Positions 53,263 to 61,668 are shown, numbered from the stretch's first letter. The stretch is DNA of 64,000 nt from CAYWVR01 sp964461715 (GCA_964461715.1 CAYWVR010000001.1:62001-126000); one strand, 5' to 3'. A program made the numbers and translations. The notes: generated from the sequence alone by a model not told the origin.

Positions 53263-54756
53263 TCAGGCCTGCTCGGAGGTTTCGGAGGTCTTGCGGCGGA
53301 GCGCTTCGAGGCGCTTGGCCGTGTCCCGGTACTGATAATCCTGCTGCACGATATCAGAATACCACTCGATGGCTTCCTTGTTTTTGCCCTGCTGTTCGAG
53401 GGTCGTGCCGAGGTTGTACCGCAGTTCCTTGCCGAGCGGGTCGCTGGCCAGCTCGTACTGGTGGATGCCCTGCTCGAACTGGCCCTGGGCCTCCTCGTAG
53501 AGCTTCTTGGCGTAGAAGCACTTGCCGAGCATGTTGAAGGCCTCGATGCGTCGCTTCGGGTCGCGGGTGGCCTGCTGCAAGGAGACGATGGCCGGGTCGT
53601 GCCGGCCGGCGCGGTACTGGCGGAGCCCCAGCTCGAAGCGGATCGCCAGGTCCGTCGGGTACTGCTTGTGGCGTTCCTCGTAGATGGCCAGCTCGGCCTT
53701 GTTGCGCTGCTCGAGGATTTCCTTCTGGCGGACCTGGAGGTCGGCGCGGTCGGGCTCGGCCTCGAGGGCCTCGCCGACCTCGCGGAGGCGGGCCCGGTAG
53801 TCGGCCATGCGGATGTCGTCCATGCGGGCCTTGTAGCGGTACTCGCCGCTGGTGGCGAGGGCCTGCTTCAGGAGGCCCGTGGCCTCGTCCGTGTCGCCCT
53901 TGCGCCAAGCGCACTCGGCGAGGGCCTGCATCTTGACGGGGTTCTCGGGGTCGGCGTCGAGGGCGGCCTTGAGCTCGGCGTACTGGCTTTCAAGCTGGTC
54001 GGCCGTGCGGACGACCTGTTGGGTGGCGGAGGCGGCGGCGGTGCGCCGGTCGCGGATCATGTCGCGGAAGTCCGAGACGCTCTCCAGCTTGCCCTGCTGG
54101 ATGGAGGCGGCGGCGGAGAGGTTTCGGATGCGGCGGTCGATCTCGCGGTCCGCGGGGTCGATCTTGATGGCCTGGTTCAGGGCGGTGATGGCGTCGGCGA
54201 AGCGTTCGCGGCCCTCGTAGAGGTCGGCGAGGGTCGTGAAGATTTGCTTCTGGGGCTTCTTGGCGCTGCGCATCGACTCCTCGGCGGCCCATTCGCCGAA
54301 CCAGATGGCCAAGTCCGTGTACTCCTGCCGCCGGGCCGTCTGCATCAGTTGCGACAGGAGCATGACGTTCTGAGGGGCCTTCGCCAGGGCCGCCTCGAGG
54401 TTCAGCATGGCGTCCTTGTTTCGGCCGAGCATCTGGGAGAAGGCGGCCTTGGTCTGACCGAGGAGGGCCCCGAGTCCGGCGCCTTTGCCCTGGCCCTGGC
54501 GCTTCAGGGCCGTCTCCTTCAGGCCCTGGTGCCCCCGGTCGATGTCGAGGGGATTGAGGCGGAGCCCTTCGAGGTAGCACCGGATGGCATAGTCGAAGTT
54601 GTCGCGGACCGCCGCCTGCTCGGCCCGGTCGAACCACCCGTCGGCCATCTGGCGGATTTCCGGCGAGAGCTCCTCGACGCTCGTCTCGCCTTCGCCCTCC
54701 GTCTCGCCCTCGGTCTCGGGGGTCGGTTCCTGGTTCTGCTTCTCGGGGTCCGGCAC
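53263..54756 (-). CDS. Cytoplasmic TPR protein ahead of rpsT and aroDE
   Basis: 497 residues from GTG 54756, chosen because GGGAGG lies eight bases upstream and no ATG is available; longer frames would pass through the promoter. An acidic N-terminus (about 30 residues) is followed by TPR units (FDYAIRCYLEGLRLNPLDID, FADAITALNQAIKIDPADRE, YEEAQGQFEQGIHQYELASD) and a central coiled-coil stretch (about 215-320). A conserved DFRDMIRDRR motif follows the second TPR block. No signal peptide. It may be a scaffold; I cannot name a partner. First gene of the TPR-rpsT-aroDE operon. Confidence 0.85.
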   Translation of the reverse strand: MPDPEKQNQEPTPETEGETEGEGETSVEELSPEIRQMADGWFDRAEQAAVRDNFDYAIRCYLEGLRLNPLDIDRGHQGLKETALKRQGQGKGAGLGALLGQTKAAFSQMLGRNKDAMLNLEAALAKAPQNVMLLSQLMQTARRQEYTDLAIWFGEWAAEESMRSAKKPQKQIFTTLADLYEGRERFADAITALNQAIKIDPADREIDRRIRNLSAAASIQQGKLESVSDFRDMIRDRRTAAASATQQVVRTADQLESQYAELKAALDADPENPVKMQALAECAWRKGDTDEATGLLKQALATSGEYRYKARMDDIRMADYRARLREVGEALEAEPDRADLQVRQKEILEQRNKAELAIYEERHKQYPTDLAIRFELGLRQYRAGRHDPAIVSLQQATRDPKRRIEAFNMLGKCFYAKKLYEEAQGQFEQGIHQYELASDPLGKELRYNLGTTLEQQGKNKEAIEWYSDIVQQDYQYRDTAKRLEALRRKTSETSEQA

Positions 54757-54823
54757 CGCTTGCGCCTCCCTGGGATGCACATGGCGGCCCCGGGACGAAC
54801 CGCGCCCCGGAACCAAGGGGTTC

Positions 54824-54851
54824 AGTCTACTCCCGCGCGGGGGTCTGTCAA
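54824..54851 (-). promoter_or_regulatory. Strong candidate promoter of the TPR-rpsT-aroDE operon
   Basis: Minus-strand perfect TTGACA (54846-54851), 16-base spacer, TAGACT (54824-54829), 67 bases before the GTG start. Divergent from the def promoter within the same 181-base gap. Confidence 0.55.
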
Positions 54852-54873
54852 CCCCAAAAGCAGGACTGCGGCC

Positions 54874-54902
54874 TTGTGGAAGGCACTCGGCGGGCCTATA
54901 AT
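54874..54902 (+). promoter_or_regulatory. Candidate promoter of the def-fmt operon
   Basis: TTGTGG (54874-54879), exactly 17 bases, perfect TATAAT (54897-54902), 35 bases before the def GTG. Confidence 0.55.
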
Positions 54903-54937
54903 GGGCCAAGCAAAGGACCCACACGAGGAGCCGTGCG

Positions 54938-55477
54938 GTGGAGATTCGAATCTATCCCGACCCCGTGCTGCGCGTCGCGGCCGACCCCGTGACCGACTTC
55001 GACGACGATCTGCGCGCCTTCGCCCGCGCGATGGTTGAGACGATGCACGCGAACCGGGGGCTCGGGCTGGCGGCCCCGCAGGTCGGCGACCGCCGCCGAC
55101 TCGTCATCATCTCGCCCGACGGCGAACCGGGCCACGAGACCGTCCTCGTCAATCCGCGCCTCACGCAGCGCGACGGCTGGGAGACCGGCGACGAGGGGTG
55201 CCTGAGCTTCCCGGGCATCTACGTCAAAATCCGTCGTTACGCCCGGGTGTCGGCCGAGTACGAGGACCTGGAGGGCAAGACGCGGGTCCGGGAGGCCGAG
55301 GGGCTGCCGGCCCGTGCCGTGCAGCACGAGATCGACCACCTCGACGGGCGTCTCCTCGTGGACCGCATGAGCGCGGTCCAGCGGATGAGCCATCGCCGGC
55401 GCTTGCGTGAGCTGGAGCGCCGCTACGCGCAGTCCCGCCCCCACGCCCCGGCCTCGGTCGGCGGGGGGGGGGAGTGA
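54938..55477 (+). CDS. def: Peptide deformylase
   Basis: 179 residues from GTG 54938, with GAGGAG upstream; the first residues MEIRIYPDPVLR match the family start. It removes the formyl group from nascent proteins using a metal held by Cys88 (EGCLSFP), His130 and His134 (QHEIDHLDG), with catalytic Glu131. The first motif GLGLAAPQVG (41-50) is intact. Part of a conserved translation-initiation group with fmt. The C-terminus is a short disordered Gly/Pro tail, not the longer extension of mitochondrial forms. Confidence 0.95.
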   Translation: MEIRIYPDPVLRVAADPVTDFDDDLRAFARAMVETMHANRGLGLAAPQVGDRRRLVIISPDGEPGHETVLVNPRLTQRDGWETGDEGCLSFPGIYVKIRRYARVSAEYEDLEGKTRVREAEGLPARAVQHEIDHLDGRLLVDRMSAVQRMSHRRRLRELERRYAQSRPHAPASVGGGGE

Positions 55478-55560
55478 CACTTGGCGGCGTCCCTGGCCGG
55501 GCGGCAGCGCGCGGCGCGCCCCGGCCCGAGCGCCCGACCGAGGACGCCCTGGAGCGGTCC

Positions 55561-56535
55561 ATGCGCATCGTCTTCGCCGGGTCCGGAACCTTCGGATTAC
55601 CCAGCCTGTGCGCCTTGCGGGACGGCGGACAGGAGGTCGCCCTCGTCGTCACGGCCCCCGACCGCCCCGCCGGGCGCGGCCAGGTGGTCCGCCCCGGGCC
55701 CGTCAAGCGATTCGCGCGGGACGAGGGGCTGGAGGTCCTCGAGACCGACACCGTCAACGCCCCGTCCGTCGTCCGCCGCATCCGGGACGCGCGGCCGGAC
55801 CTCCTCCTGGTGATCGCCTTCGGCCGCAAGATCGGCCCGCTTCTGCTGGCCCTGCCGAGGTACGGGGCCGTCAATCTCCATGGGTCGCTCCTGCCGAAGT
55901 ACCGCGGGGCGGCGCCCGTGAACTGGGCCCTCATCCGCGGCGAAACCGAGACGGGCCTCTCCGTCATCCGCATGACCGACCAGATCGACGCCGGCGACAT
56001 CCTCGGCCAGCGGGCCACCCCCGTTGATCCCGACGAGACCGCGGGCGAGCTGCACGAGCGTCTCGCGCGGCTCGGGTCGCGGCTCGTGACGGAGGTCGTG
56101 CGGGAGCTGGTGCTCGAGGAGGTCGAGCCGCGCCGCCAGAACGAGACCCAGGCGACCTTCGCCCCGCGCTTGAAGAAGCGCGACGGGGCCATTGACTGGG
56201 ACCGGCCCGCCCCGGACGTCCACAACCACATCCGCGGCGTCACGCCCTGGCCGGGGGCGTTCACCTACCTGCCGGGGAAGCGCGACAAGTCGCCACTGCG
56301 GATCGTCGTCAACCGGACGACCCTCCCGGAGGAAACCCCCCAAGGCGGCAAGCCCGGCGAGATGGTCGCCGCCTCCGAGGCCGGCCTCGACGTTGCCGCG
56401 GCCCGCGGGAGCGTCCGGCTCCTCGAGGTCACCCCCGCCGGCAAACGCACCATGACCGCCGCCGACTTCCTCCACGGATACCCGGTCCGGGCGGGCATCC
56501 GGTTCCTTTCGAGCGCGAAGGGCGCCTTGGCGTGA
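55561..56535 (+). CDS. fmt: Methionyl-tRNA formyltransferase
   Basis: 324 residues from ATG 55561 (GGAG six bases upstream); an upstream in-frame GTG at 55474 overlaps def and would add 29 unrelated residues. It formylates initiator Met-tRNA using 10-formyl-tetrahydrofolate. The catalytic triad is Asn105, His107 (VNLHGSLLPKYRGAAP) and Asp143 (QIDAGDI), matching Asn106/His108/Asp144 of E. coli. The C-terminal beta-barrel tRNA-binding domain is present. Linked with def, as is usual. Confidence 0.95.
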   Translation: MRIVFAGSGTFGLPSLCALRDGGQEVALVVTAPDRPAGRGQVVRPGPVKRFARDEGLEVLETDTVNAPSVVRRIRDARPDLLLVIAFGRKIGPLLLALPRYGAVNLHGSLLPKYRGAAPVNWALIRGETETGLSVIRMTDQIDAGDILGQRATPVDPDETAGELHERLARLGSRLVTEVVRELVLEEVEPRRQNETQATFAPRLKKRDGAIDWDRPAPDVHNHIRGVTPWPGAFTYLPGKRDKSPLRIVVNRTTLPEETPQGGKPGEMVAASEAGLDVAAARGSVRLLEVTPAGKRTMTAADFLHGYPVRAGIRFLSSAKGALA

Positions 56536-56969
56536 TCGATCGCACCGTCGTTCGCCTCAATAACGTGGCCGTCAAGCTCCGACGCACCCGGTGCCGGCCC
56601 GAGGAGCTGTTGGTGCTCTTCTCGCGGTGCCTTCAGCGGTCGGCGTGCGAGTGCAACGTCGGCGACGATCTCGAGAACTGTAAGCGGTGCGGCCGGTGCG
56701 CCGTGGCCGACTTCCTCCGGCTTCGCGACGAGTACGGGGTGCGGGTCTTCATGGCCACGGGCGGGCGGCACGCGGTCGAGCGGGCCCGCGACCCGGAGAT
56801 CAAGGCGATCGTGGCGGTGGCGTGCGAGAAGGAACTGAAAGGGGGCATCTTCGCGTCGCTGCCGAAAGCCGTGCTGGCTGCCGAGATCGCGTGGCCCGTC
56901 GGGCCCTGCAAGGACACGACGGTCGACATTCGCCGGGTGGAGGAGGCCGTGCGGTGGTTCCTCCGCTAG
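56532..56969 (+). CDS. DUF116 family protein
   Basis: 145 residues from GTG 56532, overlapping the fmt stop. Cysteine-rich, with a probable metal site: SACECNVGDDLENCKRCGRC near 37-56, then VACEKEL and WPVGPCKDTTVD. These are hallmarks of DUF116, a small family often linked with fmt and rsmB, whose role is unknown. The order def-fmt-DUF116-rsmB suggests a job in translation or RNA modification. It ends with a 16-base overlap into rsmB. Confidence 0.85.
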   Translation: MIDRTVVRLNNVAVKLRRTRCRPEELLVLFSRCLQRSACECNVGDDLENCKRCGRCAVADFLRLRDEYGVRVFMATGGRHAVERARDPEIKAIVAVACEKELKGGIFASLPKAVLAAEIAWPVGPCKDTTVDIRRVEEAVRWFLR

Positions 56970-58354
56970 GGTCCCCTGTCACCGCCCGGGCCGCCGCCCT
57001 CGAAGCCCTCCGCCGCGCCGAGGCCCCCGACCTGTTCCTCCAGGACGCCCTCCACGCCGTCTTCGCCGAGACCGACCTCGCGCCCCGCGACCGGGCCCTC
57101 GCGACCCAGCTCGCCGCCGGGACGATGCGCCATCGACGGACGCTGCGGCTCGTCGTCAGCCACGTGCGCGGCAAGGGGCGGCGGGCGTCGTCGATCCAGC
57201 CGGCGCTCCTGGCGATCCTCGAGCTTGCGGCCTTCCAGCTTCTCTTCCTCGACCGTGTGCCCGACTATGCCGCAGTCAACGAGGCCGTCGAGGCGGCCCG
57301 CGCCACGGCCCGCAGCGCCGGTGCCGCACGCAAGACGGCCGGGTTTATCAACGGGGTGCTGCGCGGCATCGGGCGACTCGTCCGGGGGCATGAGCCCGAG
57401 GGCGTGCCCGGGCGCGAGGCCCTCCCGCATCCGGAAAGGGGCGTGGTGCGGCTGGCCGAGCCCGTCCTCCCCGACCCGAGGACGGACCGGGACGCGTTCC
57501 TCGGCGAGGCCTACTCGCTGCCCGACTGGCTCGTCCAGCGGTGGCTTACGACCTATGGGAAGCGGACCGAGTCGATCTGCGCGGCATCGAACCGGCGGCC
57601 GCGGACGATTGCCCGCGTCAACCCGATGAAGCAAGAGGCGCGGGCGCGGCTGGAAGAGGCGGGCCTCGATCCGGAAGGCGACGCGGTCGACGTCTCGCCG
57701 CTTGCGCCGGCGGAGTTGGCGGCCCTGCTCGATGAGGGGGTCGTCACGGTGCAGGACCGGTCCGCGATGGAGGCCGTGCGGCTGCTGGAAGCGCGGCCGG
57801 GGGAGCGGGTGTTGGACCTCTGCGCCGCGCCCGGCACGAAGACGACGCAGATCGTCGAGGCGATGGGCGATGAAGGGACGGTCCTCGCCTGCGACCGCGA
57901 CGAGGGGAAGCTGGCCCCGGTGCGGGACGTGGCTGTCGCCCGAGGCTTCGCGAGCGTGAGGTGCTGTCCGGCAGCGGACCTTGCGGCCCTCGTTCCCGAA
58001 GGCGGATTCGACGCCGCCCTCGTCGACGCCCCGTGCTCGAACACGGGGGTCCTGGCGCGGCGGGTCGAGGCGCGGTGGCGGCTGCGGCCGAAGGACGTCG
58101 TGGAGCTCGCCGCCATCCAGTCGGAGCTCCTGGCGCGGGCGGCGGACCTCGTGCGACCCGGCGGGCGGCTCGTCTACTCGACCTGCTCGCTGGAGCCGGA
58201 GGAGAACGGGGGCGTCATCGACCGGTTCCTCGCCCGCGCGGACGGTTGGCGCGAGGTCCGTCGCGAGGCGATCCTGCCGACGCACGACCATGACGGGGCG
58301 TTCGTCGCGCGCCTTGAGCGGGGGATCGCCACGGTCCTTGCCGGGGGCGCCTGA
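56954..58354 (+). CDS. rsmB: 16S rRNA m5C967 methyltransferase
   Basis: 466 residues from a GTG at 56954, which overlaps the DUF116 stop by 16 bases and gives the family N-terminus. The NusB-like RNA-binding domain (about 1-150) precedes the methyltransferase. Motifs: the AdoMet loop LDLCAAPGTKTTQI, the general-purpose cysteine DAPCSNTGVL and the nucleophile in YSTCSLEPEEN. It methylates C967 of 16S rRNA. The translational coupling with DUF116 is strong. Confidence 0.93.
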   Translation: MVPPLGSPVTARAAALEALRRAEAPDLFLQDALHAVFAETDLAPRDRALATQLAAGTMRHRRTLRLVVSHVRGKGRRASSIQPALLAILELAAFQLLFLDRVPDYAAVNEAVEAARATARSAGAARKTAGFINGVLRGIGRLVRGHEPEGVPGREALPHPERGVVRLAEPVLPDPRTDRDAFLGEAYSLPDWLVQRWLTTYGKRTESICAASNRRPRTIARVNPMKQEARARLEEAGLDPEGDAVDVSPLAPAELAALLDEGVVTVQDRSAMEAVRLLEARPGERVLDLCAAPGTKTTQIVEAMGDEGTVLACDRDEGKLAPVRDVAVARGFASVRCCPAADLAALVPEGGFDAALVDAPCSNTGVLARRVEARWRLRPKDVVELAAIQSELLARAADLVRPGGRLVYSTCSLEPEENGGVIDRFLARADGWREVRREAILPTHDHDGAFVARLERGIATVLAGGA

Positions 58355-58366
58355 TCACGCTACCAT
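58338..58366 (+). promoter_or_regulatory. Candidate promoter of a leaderless CDF gene
   Basis: TTGCCG (58338-58343), 17 bases, TACCAT (58361-58366), 6 bases before ATG 58373. Transcription would begin at the start codon. The box overlaps the end of rsmB. Confidence 0.45.
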
Positions 58367-58372
58367 GCCTCC

Positions 58373-59323
58373 ATGCCCGCCCTCGACCCCATGCCCGAAC
58401 CGGACGTCGCCCGCGTTGATGGGGCCGCCGGGACGCGGGTCCAGTATCGCCGCGCGGCGCGGGGAGCCTGGGTCGGCATCGTCGGGAACCTGGTGCTCGG
58501 GGTGGCGAAGCTCGCGGGCGGCGTCCTGGGGACGAGCACGGCCCTCGTCGCCGACGCCCTGCACAGCCTCTCGGACTCGGTTTCGAGTGTCATCGTCCTC
58601 TGGGGCCTGAAGTCCGCCGGCCGCCCCGCCGACAAGGAGCACCCCTTCGGCCACGGCAAGGCCGAGTTCGTCGCCGCCCGAACCGTGGCGATCCTGCTGA
58701 TCTTCATCGCCATGGGGCTCGGGTATCAGGCGGTCACGAAGATTCTCGACCCGCCGGAGGCCGTGTTCCCGAAGCCGTTCACCCTCTGGTTCGTGATTGC
58801 GAGCGTCGTCGTCAAGGAGGGCCTTTTCCAGTACAAGATCCGGCTGGGGCGGCGTGTGGGGAGCGAGAGCCTGATCGCCGATGCGTGGCACCATCGGAGC
58901 GACGCGTTCTCGTCGCTGGCCGCCCTGGCGGGGATCGCGGCGGCCATCGTGCTGGGGCACGAGTGGAGGATTCTCGACCCGATTGCCGCGCTGGCGATCG
59001 TCGGCCTCCTGGCGGCGATGGGCGTCAAGACGTTCCTGCGGGCCGGGTCGGCCCTGATGGACGAGGCCGCCGACGAGGAGACCGCCGCCGCCATCCGTCG
59101 CGCGGCCGTGGAGGTCGAGGGCGTCGAGGACCTGGAGAAGGTGATGACCCGCCGCTCGGGCCTCGAGATCCACGCCGAGCTGCACGTAGAGGTGGACGCC
59201 GAGATGCCCGTCGGCGAGGCCCACGACATCGCGACCGCCGTCACCGCGCGCATCCGCCGCGAGGTCCCCGGCGTGACCCACGTGACGGTGCACGTTGAGC
59301 CATATGTCCCCGGGGATCATTGA
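58373..59323 (+). CDS. Cation diffusion facilitator transporter, probably zinc
   Basis: 316 residues with about six membrane spans and a C-terminal cytoplasmic domain. It exports divalent cations against protons. The transport site is H64xxxD68 in ADALHSLSDS and H173xxxD177 in ADAWHHRSDA. The HD/HD arrangement fits the zinc-specific group (ZnT/YiiP relatives with DD/HD differ). The cytoplasmic domain ends ...THVTVHVEPYVPGDH, including metal-binding histidines. KEHPFGHGKAEFVA is the usual second-loop motif. Convergent with the next gene. No ribosome site precedes the ATG, consistent with leaderless transcription. Confidence 0.92.
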   Translation: MPALDPMPEPDVARVDGAAGTRVQYRRAARGAWVGIVGNLVLGVAKLAGGVLGTSTALVADALHSLSDSVSSVIVLWGLKSAGRPADKEHPFGHGKAEFVAARTVAILLIFIAMGLGYQAVTKILDPPEAVFPKPFTLWFVIASVVVKEGLFQYKIRLGRRVGSESLIADAWHHRSDAFSSLAALAGIAAAIVLGHEWRILDPIAALAIVGLLAAMGVKTFLRAGSALMDEAADEETAAAIRRAAVEVEGVEDLEKVMTRRSGLEIHAELHVEVDAEMPVGEAHDIATAVTARIRREVPGVTHVTVHVEPYVPGDH

Positions 59324-59352
59324 ACGGCAGGCATGGGGCATCAGGCAACGGC

Positions 59353-59367
59353 GACGGCTCGGCCGTC
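59353..59367. terminator. Short candidate terminator hairpin
   Basis: A perfect 6-base stem (GACGGC/GCCGTC) with a 3-base loop between two convergent genes, overlapping the stop codon of the minus-strand gene. No T-run. Confidence 0.35.
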
Positions 59368-59821
59368 AGTCCAAGGGATTGTACTTGTACCGTCCCCGGT
59401 GCGTCCCCGGCAGGTCCCCGGCCGTCAGCTCCGGCGTCCAATCGACGTTCAGGGGACGGTTGCGGGCGGCGTCGACGGCGGCGACGAGGCGGTAGCGGGT
59501 CGGGTCGCCGTACCAGCCCACGTCGTAGCGGGCGACGAGGCGGCTCTCGGCCCCCTCGCGCCAGAGCTCGATCCGTTCGCACCCGTCGAGGTCGGGCGGC
59601 GTCTCGGTCGACGTGAACCAGCTTCCCCGGAGCATCAGGTCCCTCGGCCCGGCCGCCAGGGGCGGCATGGGCAGGTCGCCCCGCTTCATCCACACGGCCA
59701 CCGCCGCCCCGCACCCCGGCCGCGCGTCGCCGACGTAGGCGGCCATGGCGACGGCCCCCGCGAGGGCCGCGATGACCAGCACCGCCAGGCCTTCCTTCTT
59801 CATCCTCGGCGTCTCGCTCAT
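59366..59821 (-). CDS. Secreted or membrane-anchored small protein, unknown
   Basis: 151 residues from ATG 59821. After a short N-terminus one hydrophobic segment (about 11-29, LAVLVIAALAGAVAMAAYVG) serves as an anchor or signal. The rest is a soluble beta-rich domain with a possible disulfide pair (Cys in RPGCGAAV and in DGCERIEL), with SWFTSTETPPDLDGC and RYDVGWYGDPTRYRLVAAVD segments. No recognised family. It follows a small zinc-ribbon-like frame by a 1-base overlap. Confidence 0.55.
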   Translation of the reverse strand: MSETPRMKKEGLAVLVIAALAGAVAMAAYVGDARPGCGAAVAVWMKRGDLPMPPLAAGPRDLMLRGSWFTSTETPPDLDGCERIELWREGAESRLVARYDVGWYGDPTRYRLVAAVDAARNRPLNVDWTPELTAGDLPGTHRGRYKYNPLD

Positions 59822-60030
59822 CAGCGCATCTTCCGCACGTGCTGCATCTCGGCGCCGGGCCCGTCGCCCGGTCGCCTCTTGAACGCCGAGGCCGCGGCGA
59901 GGTTCCGTGGGATATCGTTGCGGCAGGGCGGGCACCTGTATGGTCGCCCCATTGGTTTGACGCGGGGGGTCTTTGACCCACGGCGAAGGCGCCGCGGACG
60001 GCGACGCCAAGAGCCGAAGCCTGAGTCCAC
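59821..60030 (-). CDS. Small protein with CPPC motif, coupled to the next gene
   Basis: 69 codons from a GTG at 60030 with GGGGAAG just upstream. The core GRPYRCPPCRNDIPRN has a C-x-x-C pair of zinc-ribbon or thioredoxin type, but only one such pair, so a zinc knuckle would need a partner. The rest is basic. The stop overlaps the following gene's ATG by one base, supporting translation. The frame is short and the sequence Arg-rich, so it is uncertain. An internal ATG at 59952 would give 43 residues. Confidence 0.4.
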   Translation of the reverse strand: MDSGFGSWRRRPRRLRRGSKTPRVKPMGRPYRCPPCRNDIPRNLAAASAFKRRPGDGPGAEMQHVRKMR

Positions 60031-60094
60031 CGCTTCCCCTTGCCCTTAGGAAGCGGACATTTCTACTGAGTCGCGACAGGCGCCCTGAAAACGG

Positions 60095-60123
60095 TTGGCA
60101 TGGGGTCGGTGCGACATTACGAT
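60095..60123 (+). promoter_or_regulatory. Candidate promoter of surE
   Basis: TTGGCA (60095-60100), exactly 17 bases, TACGAT (60118-60123), 43 bases before ATG 60167. Good match to the pattern seen elsewhere in the window. Confidence 0.45.
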
Positions 60124-60166
60124 AACGGGCCGGCGGCACGGGCCGCCCAAGTTCAAGCGAGGACCC

Positions 60167-60922
60167 ATGCGCATCCTTTCGACGAACGACGACGGCATCA
60201 TGGCCCCCGGCCTGCTGGCCATGCGCCGGTCGCTGGCGGCCGTGGGCGAGGTGACCGTCGCGGCCCCCATGACGGCCCAGTCGGCATGCGGCCACGCCAT
60301 CAGCCTGAACGAGCCGGTCGTCTGCCACCGGATGGACCTCGGCGACGGCGTCAAGGGCTACGGCATCGAGGGCAGCCCCGCCGACTGCGTCAAGCTCGCC
60401 CTGTTGGAGCTCTTGTCGGAACGGCCGGACCTCGTCGTCAGCGGCATCAACCTCGGGGAGAACGCCGGGATCAACGTCCTCTATTCCGGGACGGTGGCGG
60501 CGGCGATCGAGGCGGCCTTCTACGGCGTGCCCTCGGTCGCCGTGAGCCTCGAGAGCGCCGACGAGGTGGACTTCGAGCGCGCGGCCGAGGTCGCGCGGGG
60601 TCTGGTCGAGCAGATCGCGGCGCAGCGGCCGCCGGCCGGCACGATGGTCAACATCAACCTCCCGAACCTCGTGGCCGGGCCGCCCGCGGGTCTGCGCGTC
60701 GTGCCGCAGAGCATCCGGAGCTGGAACGACCGGTGGGACCGGCGTCAGGACCCGCAGGGGCGGACCTACTACTGGATGTACGGGGACCGGCCGCCGGAGG
60801 AGGGGGACCGCTCGGACGTCGCGGCCCTCGCCGGACGGTACGTCACGGTGACGCCCCTTCGGTTCGACCTGACCGACCACGCCCGGCTCGACGAGGTCGA
60901 GGGGTGGGGCCTGCATCTCTAG
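60167..60922 (+). CDS. surE: 5'-nucleotidase SurE
   Basis: 251 residues from ATG 60167 with AAGCGAGGA upstream; a longer frame from 60095 passes through the promoter. SurE dephosphorylates nucleoside 5'-monophosphates using a divalent cation. The metal site is N-x-D-D (STNDDG, Asp8-Asp9), with Ser39 (AQSACGH) and Asn95 (SGINLGEN) completing it. GTMVNINLPN and RYVTVTPL are family motifs. Standalone gene between unknown neighbours. Confidence 0.95.
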   Translation: MRILSTNDDGIMAPGLLAMRRSLAAVGEVTVAAPMTAQSACGHAISLNEPVVCHRMDLGDGVKGYGIEGSPADCVKLALLELLSERPDLVVSGINLGENAGINVLYSGTVAAAIEAAFYGVPSVAVSLESADEVDFERAAEVARGLVEQIAAQRPPAGTMVNINLPNLVAGPPAGLRVVPQSIRSWNDRWDRRQDPQGRTYYWMYGDRPPEEGDRSDVAALAGRYVTVTPLRFDLTDHARLDEVEGWGLHL

Positions 60923-60928
60923 CCGTCT

Positions 60929-61525
60929 CTAGGGCCGGGCCCGCCGCACGAGCGGCACGAATTGCTCCGGATGGAACCGGTTGGGCCGGACGACCATCAG
61001 CGAGACGAGCCGCCACTGGCCGTCCGGGTCGGGCTCGAAGCGTCCCTCCCACGTCACGTTCTGGTAGATGCGGGGAATCTGGAACTCCGCCCCCGGCTTC
61101 GACCGCACCAGGGCGCCTTGCCGCACCGTCGCCGCACCGTCCTCCATGCGGATCGTGCCGGGCGTGGGGAAGGCGAGGGTGACCCGGGGCAGGCCGGCGT
61201 CGGCGAGGAGCATGAGGTCGTCCTTGCCGAACTTGCCGGCCCTGTAGCGGTCGCTGATCCGCTCGGCGAAGCGGACCACCTGGCCCCGCTCGGCGGCGTC
61301 CTTGAGGATGCGGACGCTGCGGCGGAGGGCCTCGCCGTCGGTCTCGACGAGGGCGTCGGCCGCCCCGAGTGCCAGGCCCGCCAGCGGCACGGCCACGGCC
61401 GCGACCAGCAGCCCCCGCGACCGCCGCCTCTGCCACGCCACCAGCAGGACGATCTCCGCGAGGCCCAGGGTCACCCACAGGGGCCGTGGGTCCTCCAGGA
61501 TGAGCCACGTGAGGGCGTCGGTCAT
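60929..61525 (-). CDS. Two-TM membrane protein with soluble domain, unknown
   Basis: 198 residues from ATG 61525. Two N-terminal spans (about 15-32 and 37-56) are followed by a soluble region of about 130 residues with a helical start (RRSVRILKDAAERGQVVRF) and beta-rich end (IYQNVTWEGRFEPDPDGQW and LVSLMVVRPN). The shape resembles NTF2/SnoaL-type or DUF4440-like domains, but this is only a loose impression. Convergent with surE (6-base gap) and divergent from the serine pair. Confidence 0.6.
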   Translation of the reverse strand: MTDALTWLILEDPRPLWVTLGLAEIVLLVAWQRRRSRGLLVAAVAVPLAGLALGAADALVETDGEALRRSVRILKDAAERGQVVRFAERISDRYRAGKFGKDDLMLLADAGLPRVTLAFPTPGTIRMEDGAATVRQGALVRSKPGAEFQIPRIYQNVTWEGRFEPDPDGQWRLVSLMVVRPNRFHPEQFVPLVRRARP

Positions 61526-61640
61526 GGGGTCTCCTCCTCGGGGGTCGGACCGTCCAGCCCCATCCTACCGCCGCCCGGGCGCCGGCGTCAGCAGAAAAAG
61601 GGGCGCCTCGGGCGACCGCGGGCGAGGCGCGAAATCCGCG

Positions 61641-61668
61641 TTGCATCCGCCGCGCCGCCAAGTATAAT
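61641..61668 (+). promoter_or_regulatory. Strong candidate promoter of the aminotransferase-serA unit
   Basis: TTGCAT (61641-61646), 16-base spacer, perfect TATAAT (61663-61668), 74 bases before ATG 61743. I see no obvious attenuator in the leader. Confidence 0.55.

Noticed and set aside
50072..53335. A plus-strand frame of about 1090 codons opposite GH29, aroDE and rpsT
   Set aside because: The opposite strand contains three complete catalytic-motif-bearing genes; this frame is a high-GC shadow.
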